Source: Haematobia irritans (Eukaryota; Arthropoda; Insecta; Diptera; Muscidae). Taken from it: a stretch of 64,000 nt of DNA. The stretch spans positions 99,749,132-99,813,131 of the forward strand of contig NC_134397.1 of NCBI RefSeq assembly GCF_050003625.1. Reading direction: 5' to 3'. This document shows, in pieces, positions 10,652-20,789 of this stretch (the stretch's first letter is position 1; every line of letters begins with the position of its first letter). Made by a program: the position numbers and the translations under genes. A model generated the notes under the pieces. The model was not told where the DNA came from. It made no database searches and was given only the letters and a program-made list of their open reading frames with translations.

Positions 10652-11584
10652 AAGGGTGATTCTTTTGAGGTTAGGATTTTCATGCATTAGTATTTGACAG
10701 ATCACGTGGGATTTCAGACATGGTGTCAAAGAGAAAGATGCTCAGTATGCTTTGACATTTCATCATGAATAGACTTACGATCTGCCACAACGTCGAATTT
10801 TCAGTGAATGGGCCCTAGAAAAGTTGGCAGAAAATCCGCTTTTTTATCGACAAATTTTGTTCAGCGATGAGGCTCATTTCTGGTTGAATGGCTACGTAAA
10901 TAAGCAAAATTGCCGCATTTGGAGTGAAGAGCAATCAGAAGCCGTTCAAGAACTGCCCATGCATCCCGAAAAATGCACTGTTTGGTGTGGTTTGTACGCT
11001 GGTGGAATCATTGGACCGTATTTTTTCAAAGATGCTGTTGGACGCAACGTTACGGTGAATGGCGATCGCTATCGTTCGATGCTAACAAACTTTTTGTTGC
11101 CAAAAATGGAAGAACTGAACTTGGTTGACATGTGGTTTCAACAAGATGGCGCTACATGCCACACAGCTCGCGATTCTATGGCCATTTTGAGGGAAAACTT
11201 CGGAGAACAATTCATCTCAAGAAATGGACCGGTAAGTTGGCCACCAAGATCATGCGATTTGACGCCTTTAGACTATTTTTTGTGGGGCTACGTCAAGTCT
11301 AAAGTCTACAGAAATAAGCCAGCAACTATTCCAGCTTTGGAAGACAACATTACCGAAGAAATTCGGGCTATTCCGGCCGAAATGCTCGAAAAAGTTGCCC
11401 AAAATTGGACTTTCCGAATGGACCACCTAAGACGCAGCCGCGGTCAACATTTAAATGAAATTATCTTCAAAAAGTAAATGTCATGGACCAATCTAACGTT
11501 TCAAATAAAGAACCGATGAGATTTTGCAAATTTTAGGCGTTTTTTTTTTTAAAAAAGTTATCAAGCTCTTAACAAATCACCCTT
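10652..11584 (+). mobile_element. Mar copy 3, internally deleted
   Basis: A 933-bp derivative flanked by TA (10650-10651, 11585-11586), in the opposite orientation to copies 1 and 2. Its surroundings form a weak palindrome (CATTTTCATAAAGCTCCGTT before, AACGGAGCTATATGAAAATG after). Confidence 0.93.
10765..11477 (+). pseudogene. Mariner transposase, frameshifted by deletion
   Basis: The original ATG is kept, but coding nucleotides 15-387 are missing (373 bp), so the frame breaks after MNRLT and hits a stop. The catalytic half from about residue 141 is intact with D159, D252 and D294. Private changes are P182S and S321T. No full protein can be made from the original start. Confidence 0.9.
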
Positions 11585-11740
11585 TATATTCCATAGCCAG
11601 TTAAGATATTTGCAATTTACTTTCTGTTAATTGGCAGTTAAAGCCTAACGGAGCTATATGAAAATGGCCGTTAATAGGAAAAATACATAACTAAGATTAA
11701 GATTGACATTTATAATTGGTAAAAAAATTATTTTAATATG

Positions 11741-11880
11741 GTCAAAATCGCTAAAGTGAAAACTAAATCAGTAAAAAAGACATAAAAGTATACATATTTG
11801 TTGCAGATTTCTTTATATCTTGATGGGGAATAGCCCAAAGCAAATTTTCATAAAGTTTGTATTCCTTAAAATGAATTATT
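11741..11880. repeat. Left arm of long inverted repeat around LINE-B
   Basis: It matches the reverse complement of 17577-17720: TGATGGGGAATAGCCCAAAG on the left against CTTTGGGCTTTTCCCCATCA on the right, with further matches at CGCTAAAGTGAAAACTAAAT. The arms differ by small indels. LINE-B lies between them, with its poly(A) touching the right arm, so LINE-B probably jumped into the loop of a foldback-like repeat. Confidence 0.75.
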
Positions 11881-12732
11881 AAAAAAAAGTAATCGTGAAA
11901 AATTTGTGATTTTAGGGGCTAGGGGCGCCAAAAGATTTGTACATTTTACCCCAAATGCACCAAAATAACATTCTTGCAATACTGAACTCCAATTTTTTCC
12001 TTCAAACAATGAAATTTTCTTTAAAGGTGGGTATTAAGTTCGAGTTTAGGCGATAAAAACGTCATTTTTTCACGATTACTTTTCTTTAATAATGTAATGT
12101 AATCATTGTTACATTGTTGGACGTGTTTTCAAGTTGCTCCAATTAAAATTTAAATTTCATTGTGAATATCTCGCTTAACTTGTGCTAAAACCGGTGCTTA
12201 ACGTGATCTAAAGCTTTTGCATTCTGTTCGACATATTTCGTTTGAGCTGTTTTGTGTTGAAAGCTGTATTTTTATAAAGTTTTATAAAACTGCAAACCAT
12301 CGAAAGCAATACAAATATTTCAGTTTTTGTTGTTGTTTCGAGGTTTCTGTAAACAAAGAGAAAAGGCGCTTTGACCTGTGAGTACACAAATTAGAAACGT
12401 CAGCTTACTCCTCACTCAATAGTGTTGGCCAGCGAAACGTCATTCCACTGTTCTCCTTCTGTTTTGATTGATAAAAGCTCATTTCAAAAGTTTTTCTGTG
12501 GTTGTTGATCAGGCTAAGTACTAATCACTGGTTGTTGAAATAGCTAAGTACTGAATTTGCTAACCTAAACTCAACTCTGATTTTGTATATGCCTAGAAGT
12601 ATACTTTGGATTTTACGTATAAAATTTCACATTTGATTTCAAGTCTGAATCATATATTTATTCATTAAGAAATTGTTGGAAATATATTTGCATCCACATT
12701 CTTGTATTTGACATATTAAGAAAAATTGAAAA
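11881..12732 (+). other. Spacer and probable LINE-B 5' UTR
   Basis: 11925-12025 resembles the interior of the MITE at 7088-7602. 12022-12048 is an inverted relative of 17723-17748. From about 12130 or later the sequence is not repeated elsewhere in the window and leads into ORF1, so it is the likely 5' UTR of LINE-B. The exact 5' end cannot be placed, because the other copy has a diverged leader. Confidence 0.5.
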
Positions 12733-13671
12733 ATGGCTTGCCCTATACCATCGTGTCGTATCACTAAATTGGATGAACAAATGATTTCGTGCTGGATTTG
12801 TTCAACAAGTTACCATTCAAAATGTGCGCAATTAGCAGCACGCACAATTGACAACTTACGTGAAGATAAGGGTCTGCGGTGGTGCTGTGAAAAGTGCAAA
12901 CATATTGATGGCGAGTTTTTTACCTTTTTTAAAAACTGTAGAGCCAGACTCGATGATATTTCGAGGGATTTTGATTTGATCTCAGATCGCTTTAAAAAAT
13001 ATAAGAATATTCTTGATAATTCTTCAAACTTGGACATAGTGTTACAATCACCAACTGAAAACTCCAGAAAAAGGAAGAAATCTAAATCTAACAAGAATTC
13101 ATCTAACAATGAGATTGAAACAATTTCTCCGACACTAGTTAACACCAATAATAATATTCACGATTCAGAGACTGTTGTCATTCCTACTAACAACGCTGAA
13201 ACTGCACCTTTACCTATTCCACCTATTATTATTACCCCGTCGCATTCGAATTCACTGAACACTGGAACAGTATTGGCACCAGCTACTGTGTTAACTGATA
13301 CTAATTCATTCTTTTCTCCTTTTAATACACCTACAAATCAATCGCCTGCTGGTTCAGCTCCAAAACCTTTAAGGGTCTTACCCCCAATGAAAACCATTTT
13401 TGCTGCCCGTTTTGCTCCAGAAACAACTGAGGATGATATTCATTTCTACATAAAATCAAAACTGAATGCAAATGTAGACATTAAGGTATCTAAACTGCAA
13501 TTTGTAGAGAGGAGGAACAAGTCGTCATTCAAAATTTTCGTACCTGAGGACATTTTTGACACAGTGGTCAATCCGGAATTTTGGCCTTACAGAGCTGTGG
13601 TGCATGAATTTGTTTTTAGAGATAGAGTTGCCCGTTTACCTACACGTCCCGTTGAGCAATCAAAAAACTGA
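12733..13671 (+). CDS. LINE-B ORF1 protein, PHD-type zinc finger
   Basis: The 312-residue protein is probably the nucleic-acid-binding partner of LINE-B RNA. An N-terminal C4HC3 finger uses C3, C8, C20, C23, H28, C31, C51 or C52, and C55 (SCWICSTSYHSKCAQL region). The PHD-like pattern is known from ORF1 of CR1-group elements. A Ser/Asn/Thr/Pro-rich middle (about 110-220) follows, then a folded C-terminal segment (MKTIFAARFAPETTEDDIHF to HEFVFRDR) that resembles an RRM-like or FP-like domain. ATG 12733 follows an A-rich context. The frame ends TCA AAA AAC TGA, with ORF2 open in the -1 frame across the stop. The reverse-strand copy at 24937-23008 keeps the finger and the ending. Confidence 0.9.
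   Translation: MACPIPSCRITKLDEQMISCWICSTSYHSKCAQLAARTIDNLREDKGLRWCCEKCKHIDGEFFTFFKNCRARLDDISRDFDLISDRFKKYKNILDNSSNLDIVLQSPTENSRKRKKSKSNKNSSNNEIETISPTLVNTNNNIHDSETVVIPTNNAETAPLPIPPIIITPSHSNSLNTGTVLAPATVLTDTNSFFSPFNTPTNQSPAGSAPKPLRVLPPMKTIFAARFAPETTEDDIHFYIKSKLNANVDIKVSKLQFVERRNKSSFKIFVPEDIFDTVVNPEFWPYRAVVHEFVFRDRVARLPTRPVEQSKN
13662..13668 (+). promoter_or_regulatory. Candidate -1 ribosomal frameshift heptamer
   Basis: A_AAA_AAC sits in the correct phase (TCA AAA AAC TGA) immediately before the ORF1 stop. A -1 slip continues CTG AAT AAA ... into ORF2 without a stop. The same heptamer and phase occur in the diverged copy at 23011-23017. Short TGATA and TATCA segments downstream could pair in both copies, but this is weak. 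Confidence 0.6.
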
Positions 13672-16541
13672 ATAAAACCCTGTCTGATACGAATTTTACT
13701 TTAGTTTATCAGAATGTTAGGGGACTTAACACAAAATTATGCAACCTATATACGGATAGCTTTGGCTTTGATTATGATTTGATTATATTTACTGAAACCT
13801 GGCTTCAAAGTAATATCTTAAATACTGAAATCTTATGCGACAAGTACCAAATTTATAGATGTGACCGCACAACTGGTTTGAAGAAATCTGGTGGCGGCGT
13901 CCTAATTGCTGTTTCTTCGAAATTTGCTTCATCAAAAATTGATATTCCAAATGAACTTCAAATTGAATATATAGGAGTGAAAATAAGGTGCGGCCATAAT
14001 TCATTGTTTGTGACTTGCTCCTATATTCCTCCTGGTTCTTGTAACGATGTTTATAATGCTCATTTGACTGCTATCCAATCGGTCCTATCTACTGCGAGAC
14101 CCTCTGATTTGATTGTTTTGTCTGGTGATTTTAACATTCCATCTATTACATGGAAATATTGTGAGGAAATGAATTACTCCGTACCAATGCTAAGAAATGG
14201 ATATCAATCAGAATTTGTTGAAAACTTGTTAAAAGATGGTCTTTTTCAAATTAGCAACATACAAAATTCGAATAATAAATTACTTGATTTATTTTTTACA
14301 AATGAACTAAAAGATGTGTTTTTATCACGCGTCAATGCCGTTGTAAATCCTGAAGATGTTCATCATCCCACTGTCTGTATGGATATAAATATGTCTTTTT
14401 CGAGATCTATGCGAAATAAACTCGTATTGAAAACTGATAAAATATTCTCTTTTAATAGAACTGATTATGAAAAACTGAACTCATTACTATTAAATGTGGA
14501 TTGGAATAAAATTTTACCAGCCAGAAATCTTGATGAATCAATAAATATATTTTATGAAACTTTGAATTCATTCATAGCCCAATCTGTTCCATTAATTCGA
14601 ATAACTTCTCACACTGGTCCACCTTGGAATGACAGTAAATTACGTAACTTGAAGAATAGAAAGAATAAACTTTATAAAAAGTATAAAAAATCTGGATCTG
14701 TGACTGACTATGCAAACTACTCAATTGCTCGTTCAGAATACAACCTGTGGAATAAACAATCCTATAACAATTATTTATCGAAAATTAAAAATGAACTGAA
14801 ACTTAATCCAAAGTCATTTTACAGATTTGTTAATTCTAAACGTCAATCAAATGTGTATCCAAGAACCCTTCACTATGGTGCTGTTGAAGGGGATGATAAT
14901 GAATCTATATGTAATTTGTTTTCAAAGTTCTTTGCAACAACTTACTGCCATAAGGATTTCAAGCAACCTGATGCGTACCCATATAAGATACAGGAATACT
15001 CGACATTCACTACTCCATTTATTTCTCCTGATATTGTGATGAGTTATATGGAAAAGATAAATTGTTCATATCGCCCGGGCCCTGATGGAATTCCCAGTAA
15101 CATCCTCAAATATTGTGCTCATTCTCTTTCGACTGCTCTGTCATTTCTGTTTAATGAATCTTTGCGCACAGGTCACTTTCCTACGTTGTGGAAGAATTCA
15201 TTTATCATTCCGCTATTTAAAAATGGAAGCAAGTCAGATATTACAAATTATAGAGGCATTGCTAAATTAAGTGCTATTCCAAAACTGTTGGAGAAAATTA
15301 TTTCTGATAGTTTGAATCATCAAGTCTCCTCTCTTCTATCGCCTAAACAACACGGCTTCCGTAAATCTTGTTCGACCATAACAAATATCTTGGAATTGAC
15401 TACAATGGTTAATGAAGGCTTTAGAGATCGTTTACAGACTGATGTCATTTATACTGATTTTAGTAAGGCGTTTGACAAAGTAAACCATTCACTTTTACTG
15501 TACAAACTGCATCGCATGGGCTTCAGTGAATTAATGGTATCCTGGTTTGAAAGTTATCTAAAGAATCGTACACAATTTGTAGTATTTGATAACATTATTT
15601 CAAAATCAATACATGTGCCTTCTGGTGTTCCACAAGGCAGTCATCTTGGCCCTCTATTGTTCTGCCTATTTATAAATGACCTTCCATCAGCCATTAAATA
15701 TGGTTACACTCTCATGTATGCTGACGATGTTAAAATTATAAAGGTTATTCGGAATAGTGATGACCAATCCTTACTCCAATCTGATCTGAATAGCATGTAC
15801 AGATGGTGCTCATCAAATATGATGGAACTGAACATAAGGAAATGCAAGCATATCTCTTTTTATAGATTAAATTATATCGACACGAATTATAACTTGAATG
15901 GCACAACGCTTGAAACTGTTGAATCCTTTAAAGATCTTGGAATACTTTTGGATCGCATGCTAAATTTTAGATCTCACATTTCTATGACTGTAAATAAGGC
16001 CTATGGATCATTTGGATTTGTCAAGCGCTGGAGTAAGGAATTTTCTGACCCATTTGTTACAAGAAACTTATATACTTCACTTGTGCGTCCTATCCTGGAA
16101 TATGGATCTGTAATTTGGGACCCACAGTACCAAATTCATTGCAATCGTATTGAATCTGTTCAGAAACAATTTTTACTGTTTTGTTTACGTCGGAATAACT
16201 GGACACCTCAAACCTTGCCGTCTTACAAAGAAAGACTATCGCTCATCAAATTACCTACACTGAAAAGTAGACGTACCATGCTGAATATCTGTTTTATGGT
16301 TGATTTAATTAACGGAAGATTTAAATCTGACTTCCTTATTAACAGCATATCATTCAATGTACCCTTTAGACCTACCCGCAACTTTGAACTGCTCCACATT
16401 GAATACTTTCGAACGAACTTTGAAAACAACGATCCACTTCGCCGTCTTTGTAAAGAATTCAATAAATTTTATTATTATCTTGATTTGTCAGAAGAGAAAT
16501 ACAATGTAAAGAAAAAGATAACATTATTATTAAATACTTGA
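13668..16541 (+). CDS. LINE-B ORF2: AP endonuclease and reverse transcriptase
   Basis: The frame is open for about 957 codons from the slip site. ORF2-like sequence is recognisable from VYQNVRGLNTKL. The endonuclease contains IIFTETWL, TCSYIPPG and LSGDFNIPS. The RT follows with CSYRPGPDGIPS, YRGIAKLSAIPKLLEK, SKAFDKVNH, PSGVPQGSHLGPLLF and the catalytic LMYADDVKII. A C-terminal region ends RRLCKEFNKFYYYLDLSEEK. There is no RNase H. The protein would nick target DNA and reverse-transcribe the element RNA. There is no ATG before the endonuclease core in this frame, so translation by frameshift or reinitiation from ORF1 is likely. The clade looks CR1-like. Both ORFs are intact, so this copy may be recently active. 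Confidence 0.9.
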   Translation: MNKTLSDTNFTLVYQNVRGLNTKLCNLYTDSFGFDYDLIIFTETWLQSNILNTEILCDKYQIYRCDRTTGLKKSGGGVLIAVSSKFASSKIDIPNELQIEYIGVKIRCGHNSLFVTCSYIPPGSCNDVYNAHLTAIQSVLSTARPSDLIVLSGDFNIPSITWKYCEEMNYSVPMLRNGYQSEFVENLLKDGLFQISNIQNSNNKLLDLFFTNELKDVFLSRVNAVVNPEDVHHPTVCMDINMSFSRSMRNKLVLKTDKIFSFNRTDYEKLNSLLLNVDWNKILPARNLDESINIFYETLNSFIAQSVPLIRITSHTGPPWNDSKLRNLKNRKNKLYKKYKKSGSVTDYANYSIARSEYNLWNKQSYNNYLSKIKNELKLNPKSFYRFVNSKRQSNVYPRTLHYGAVEGDDNESICNLFSKFFATTYCHKDFKQPDAYPYKIQEYSTFTTPFISPDIVMSYMEKINCSYRPGPDGIPSNILKYCAHSLSTALSFLFNESLRTGHFPTLWKNSFIIPLFKNGSKSDITNYRGIAKLSAIPKLLEKIISDSLNHQVSSLLSPKQHGFRKSCSTITNILELTTMVNEGFRDRLQTDVIYTDFSKAFDKVNHSLLLYKLHRMGFSELMVSWFESYLKNRTQFVVFDNIISKSIHVPSGVPQGSHLGPLLFCLFINDLPSAIKYGYTLMYADDVKIIKVIRNSDDQSLLQSDLNSMYRWCSSNMMELNIRKCKHISFYRLNYIDTNYNLNGTTLETVESFKDLGILLDRMLNFRSHISMTVNKAYGSFGFVKRWSKEFSDPFVTRNLYTSLVRPILEYGSVIWDPQYQIHCNRIESVQKQFLLFCLRRNNWTPQTLPSYKERLSLIKLPTLKSRRTMLNICFMVDLINGRFKSDFLINSISFNVPFRPTRNFELLHIEYFRTNFENNDPLRRLCKEFNKFYYYLDLSEEKYNVKKKITLLLNT

Positions 16542-16545
16542 TATA

Positions 16546-17479
16546 AAGGGTGATTCTTTTGAGGTTAGGATTTTCATGCATTAGTATTTGACAGATCACG
16601 TGGGATTTCAGACATGGTGTCAAAGAGAAAGATGCTCAGTATGCTTTGACATTTCATCATGAATAGACTTACTAACGAGCAACGCTTGCAAATCATTGAA
16701 TTTTATTACCAAAATCAGTGTTCGGTTCGAAATGTGTTTATCGACAAATTTTGTTCAGCGATGAGGCTCATTTCTGGTTGAATGGCTACGTAAATAAGCA
16801 AAATTGCCGCATTTGGAGTGAAGAGCAACCAGAAGCCGTTCAAGAACTGCCCATGCATCCCGAAAAATGCACTGTTTGGTGTGGTTTGTACGCTGGTGGA
16901 ATCATTGGACCGTATTTTTTCAAAGATGCTGTTGGACGCAACGTTACGGTGAATGGCGATCGCTATCGTTCGATGCTAACAAACTTTTTGTTGCCAAAAA
17001 TGGAAGAACTGAACTTGGTTGACATGTGGTTTCAACAAGATGGCGCTACATGCCACACAGCTCGCGATTCTATGGCCATTTTGAGGGAAAACTTCGGAGA
17101 ACAATTCATCTCAAGAAATGGACCGGTAAGTTGGCCACCAAGATCATGCGATTTGACGCCTTTAGACTATTTTTTGTGGGGCTACGTCAAGTCTAAAGTC
17201 TACAGAAATAAGCCAGCAACTACTCCGGCTTTGGAAGACAACATTTCCGAAGAAATTCGGGCTATTCCGGCCGAAATGCTCGAAAAAGTTGCCCAAAATT
17301 GGACTTTCCGAATGGACCACCTAAGACGCAGCCGCGGTCAACATTTAAATGAAATTATCTTCAAAAAGTAAATGTCATGGACCAATCTAACGTTTCAAAT
17401 AAAGAACCGATGAGATTTTGCAAATTTTATGCGTTTTTTTTTTTAAAAAAAGTTATCAAGCTCTTAACAAATCACCCTT
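16546..17479 (+). mobile_element. Mar copy 4, internally deleted, in LINE-B 3' UTR
   Basis: A 934-bp derivative flanked by TA (16544-16545, 17480-17481), in the same orientation as its LINE-B host. The termini and 3' tail match the other copies. Confidence 0.93.
16659..17371 (+). pseudogene. Mariner transposase, frameshifted by deletion
   Basis: Starts at the normal ATG and keeps residues 1-27, then loses coding nucleotides 82-454 (373 bp) and goes out of frame. The catalytic half from R153 is intact, with one private change (I313T). A TTT microhomology spans the junction, as expected for interrupted gap repair. Confidence 0.9.
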
Positions 17480-17576
17480 TATTAACAAACAATATGTATA
17501 TAATGTAATATATTACTGTTAGTCTGTAAGGGTTTAATCCATAGATGAAAATAAAAATAAAAAAAAAAAAAAAAAA

Positions 17577-17720
17577 AATAATCCATTTTAAGGAATACAA
17601 ACTTTGTGAAAATTTGCTTTGGGCTTTTCCCCATCAAGTTATAATAAAATTTGCAACAAATATGTATGATTTTGTGCATTTTTCTTACTGATTTAGTTTT
17701 CACTTTAGCGATTTAAGCGG
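17577..17720. repeat. Right arm of long inverted repeat
   Basis: The reverse complement partner of 11741-11880. Beyond it, 17721-18158 is the right end of the CCCAGTCAG element, with no gene. Confidence 0.75.
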
Positions 17721-19665
17721 CTAAACTCGAAGTTAATACTCACCTTAACATGTGAAAAAAAAGTAATTATGTCTAACAAAATTTCTTCAATTAGTCGATA
17801 AATAAGTACTTATATTTGGGTTTTGGCGTGATGTCAGCGTTTAGTTTAAACTTTCTACTCATTTGTAAAATTACCCAAATTGTTGTTCCTAGTGGTTTCA
17901 CTGTTAATGTACATATTCACTTTATATGATAAAGGAACATTATCCTATTATAAATCAATTCCTATCAACAATTATACCTCCATTACTCATTAAAAACCAT
18001 TGGACATTGATGGAACATGCATTTTCAACGATAATTTTATGGAAAATTTACTATTTAAAAACCGTCAATTAATTTGTTTAGCAAGCGTTGTTTCAACGTT
18101 GGGTTCCAACGCTGTTACAACGCTCAATATTTATAACCATCGTAAATTTCTGACTGGGTATCTTCCTTATAGTAATAACCATGTTAGCATGTTCTTTCTA
18201 ATATGTAGATGCGCCTAGATTTCCAATAAATCAGCAGCCTTAGTTTTTCTGAAAGTAAACAAAATAACTCGAATTTAATTTTGTTCAATTAAAAGTTAAT
18301 TTTGTTAAACATTACCTGCATAGAATATCAAGTTCAATTCTTAGTTCCAGGTTGCAGATTTATAATCTTCTTTTACAGTAGTAGTCTTTTAGCATAAAAA
18401 GGTGTATTAAGGAGCTCGGTAATTTAATTTTAGTAACAATTCCTTTCCAAAATTTCCACACATTGAAATCGTCTATTAAAATGTGAACCACTCAAAGACA
18501 AAAATAATGGGAAAGCAATGTAATATTTGGTATTATATTGATGATACTTTGCAAATTCTGGAAATAGGAAAAATATAAATGGAAAATACATATTTTTATT
18601 ATTTTCGGATATTTTTCATTTTTTTTAAATCGAAAAGAAAGAACTTTTTTACCATTACATAATTCAGCTCATTAGTTTATATATCAGATATACTGCTCTC
18701 TATTTGGGTTCAAACTGAAAAAGGCAGGTAAAACAAAAATGCAATTTAATGCCAACGCAACTTCAAGGTGAATCTTCCAACAAACCCATACCGCTCTTGG
18801 TTTTAAGAACTAGGAGTGAAAAAAATTTATAATTTTAAGAGATCAATACGGTACCCAATTTTTTATTGCAAACATATTCTTATATATTATAATTGATAAA
18901 ATGAGGGATATGATTGGATTGATTGGTCAATTTCACGAAATAAAATTGGTCACTAAAAGAAATGAATAAAAAAATGTAAACAGGCTTCAATGGAAAACGG
19001 TATTCACATTTCACAATTTCTTACCAATAAACGTAGTTTGTTTTCCATTTTTACAATACCACAAAACACAAACAAAGGAAATTTCAAATGCATTTTCTCA
19101 TATATTTTTTTCAAACCTTTACCACGTGGCCGTTTGTTGTTGCACACTTTATTTATTTCAACCCTTTGCTATGATTTGTTGTTGCGTTCAAATTATTTAT
19201 GCACACATTTTGAATGCAGCAGACAGAATGTCGCCAATCATGTTTTTCAATTTACGCGAAAAACAAAAACCCAACCGTTCGTTACGAGTTACTTCCACAG
19301 ACTGATCTCTCCATCATACATTGTTGAATAAATACCCATTCTCTTGTTCTCTTTTCGCTCTTTCCATTGCTCAAAATTATTCAATTTCAATCACAAAGGT
19401 GATTGGATCAATCACATGTGTAATTGGAAACGGGAAAATTTTCAATCACGTTTGTAATTCAAAATTATTTCCGAATTGATTACCAAATTGATTGAATCAA
19501 TTAATATTTTAATTGGAAACGTAACAAATATCAATCATTTTTTAATTGGTTTTTATTCGGATTTGATTAAATAATTAATTGAATCAATTAACATATTAAT
19601 TGAATCCGTTTCCAAATTCAGTTAAGTGTTTAATTGAAAAAATTTTGGTGATAATTTTTTGTGTG

Positions 19666-19915
19666 TATATACCATTATCTTTTATTTATATTATTTATAT
19701 CGAGCAATATCTTTTTATTTTTATAGAATAAAGAAAAAAGTTAAAAATCTAAGATACGTGACTTTGTGTTTCGAAATAAAATCCACATATTTGAATGCAT
19801 TAAATATTGTCCCACCAACAATAACGGTCAACATTTCTATTTATGTAGCTTAAAGCAAATCAAATAAAGAAATATAATTGATGTGATGTCTTAATTTATT
19901 TTAGTATCCTTTTTA
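19666..19915. other. AT-rich spacer, no gene seen
   Basis: No repeat partner in this window and no convincing open frame. Confidence 0.4.
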
Positions 19916-20222
19916 TACCCACCACCATAGAATGGTGATGGGGATATAATAAGTTTGTCATTCCGTTTGTAACACATCGAAATAACGATTTCCGACTATT
20001 CGATATAAGGTATATATATTCTTGATCAGGGAGAAATTCTAAGACGTTATATCAATGTCCGTCTGTCTGTCTGGATGTCTGTTGTAATCACGCTACAGCC
20101 TTCAATAATAAAGCTATCTTGCTTAATTTTTGCACAAGGTCGTTTTTTGGCTCCAAGCAGGTCAAGTTCAAAGATGGACTATGACGGACGGTTTTGATAT
20201 AGTCCCCATATAAACCGACTTC
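19916..20222 (-). mobile_element. TA153 element fragment
   Basis: Starts TACCCACCACCATAGAATGG after TA and is collinear with 28591-28830, including the TTGATCAGGGAGAAATTCTA and CCCCATATAAACCGAC segments. It is cut by the 3' end of a LINE-B copy, so only one end is present. Confidence 0.8.
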
Positions 20223-20789
20223 CCAATTTATTTATTTATTTATTCATTCAGCTATGGTAAGCCAGCTTGAAGATAAATTCATTAGTACAATAAGTTTATA
20301 AATTACTTTAACGTTAAACAAAAAATGCGGACCAGAAAAAAAATTAAGTAAGGAAAAAAAAACTGGATAAAATGAACAAAATAGATAGACTCAACTTCTT
20401 TAAAATGTGACAATTATGACCAGAAAAAAAGAAGTTGAGAAGAAAAAAACTGGTGTACGTTGGCATAATAACGGGATTGTCACAAACGGGAACAAAAATG
20501 TAAGCTGGTGACAGGAACATTCGAATCCATCAGATTATAGGAATTGGTGAGACAACAATCAGGAAACAGTAAATCAGGAAGCAGTAAATTGAAGAGACAA
20601 ATAGAACGGTAGAGGCAGGAACAATTTGCTGACAGATGATATAGGTTAGCAGGAACAACTTGGAAGGCAGGAACAGTGATGCGATCAGAACAGGAGAGAA
20701 TTTTACTGGAACAGTTCTCGAGACAGCCAATTTTCCAGGGTACGGGGTAAAGACTTAGGTAGAATTATAACGAAGTTCCATGGCAAAGC

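Larger units (their letters stand above)
16542..17579 (+). other. LINE-B 3' UTR and poly(A), split by mariner
   Basis: Only four bases separate the ORF2 stop from the mariner. After it come about 70 bp of UTR (AACAAACAATATGTATATAA), then an A-rich tail with AAAATAAAAATA and a long A run to about 17579. The right arm of the inverted repeat begins directly after. Confidence 0.8.
10144..18158. mobile_element. Composite DNA element with CCCAGTCAGAAA ends
   Basis: An 8015-bp insert flanked by TA (10142-10143, 18159-18160), with termini CCCAGTCAGAAA and TTTCTGACTGGG. Subterminal repeats include AAAAGCGTTGT and CAACCCCAAAATGATAACAT on the left and AACGCTGTTACAACGCT on the right. Inside are Mar copy 3, a long inverted repeat (11741-11880 with 17577-17720), LINE-B copy 1 and Mar copy 4. 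I see no gene encoded by the element itself, so it is probably a non-autonomous element enlarged by later insertions. Confidence 0.85.
9581..19665. mobile_element. CAC-A element copy 2, opened by an 8-kb insert
   Basis: The same family as 6076-8707, with TA at 9579-9580 and 19666-19667. Left arm 9581-10143 and right arm 18159-19665 are collinear with copy 1. Without the insert it is about 2.07 kb. Copy 1 reads AAATCATTATCTTCC where this copy is interrupted by 10144-18158. Confidence 0.9.
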
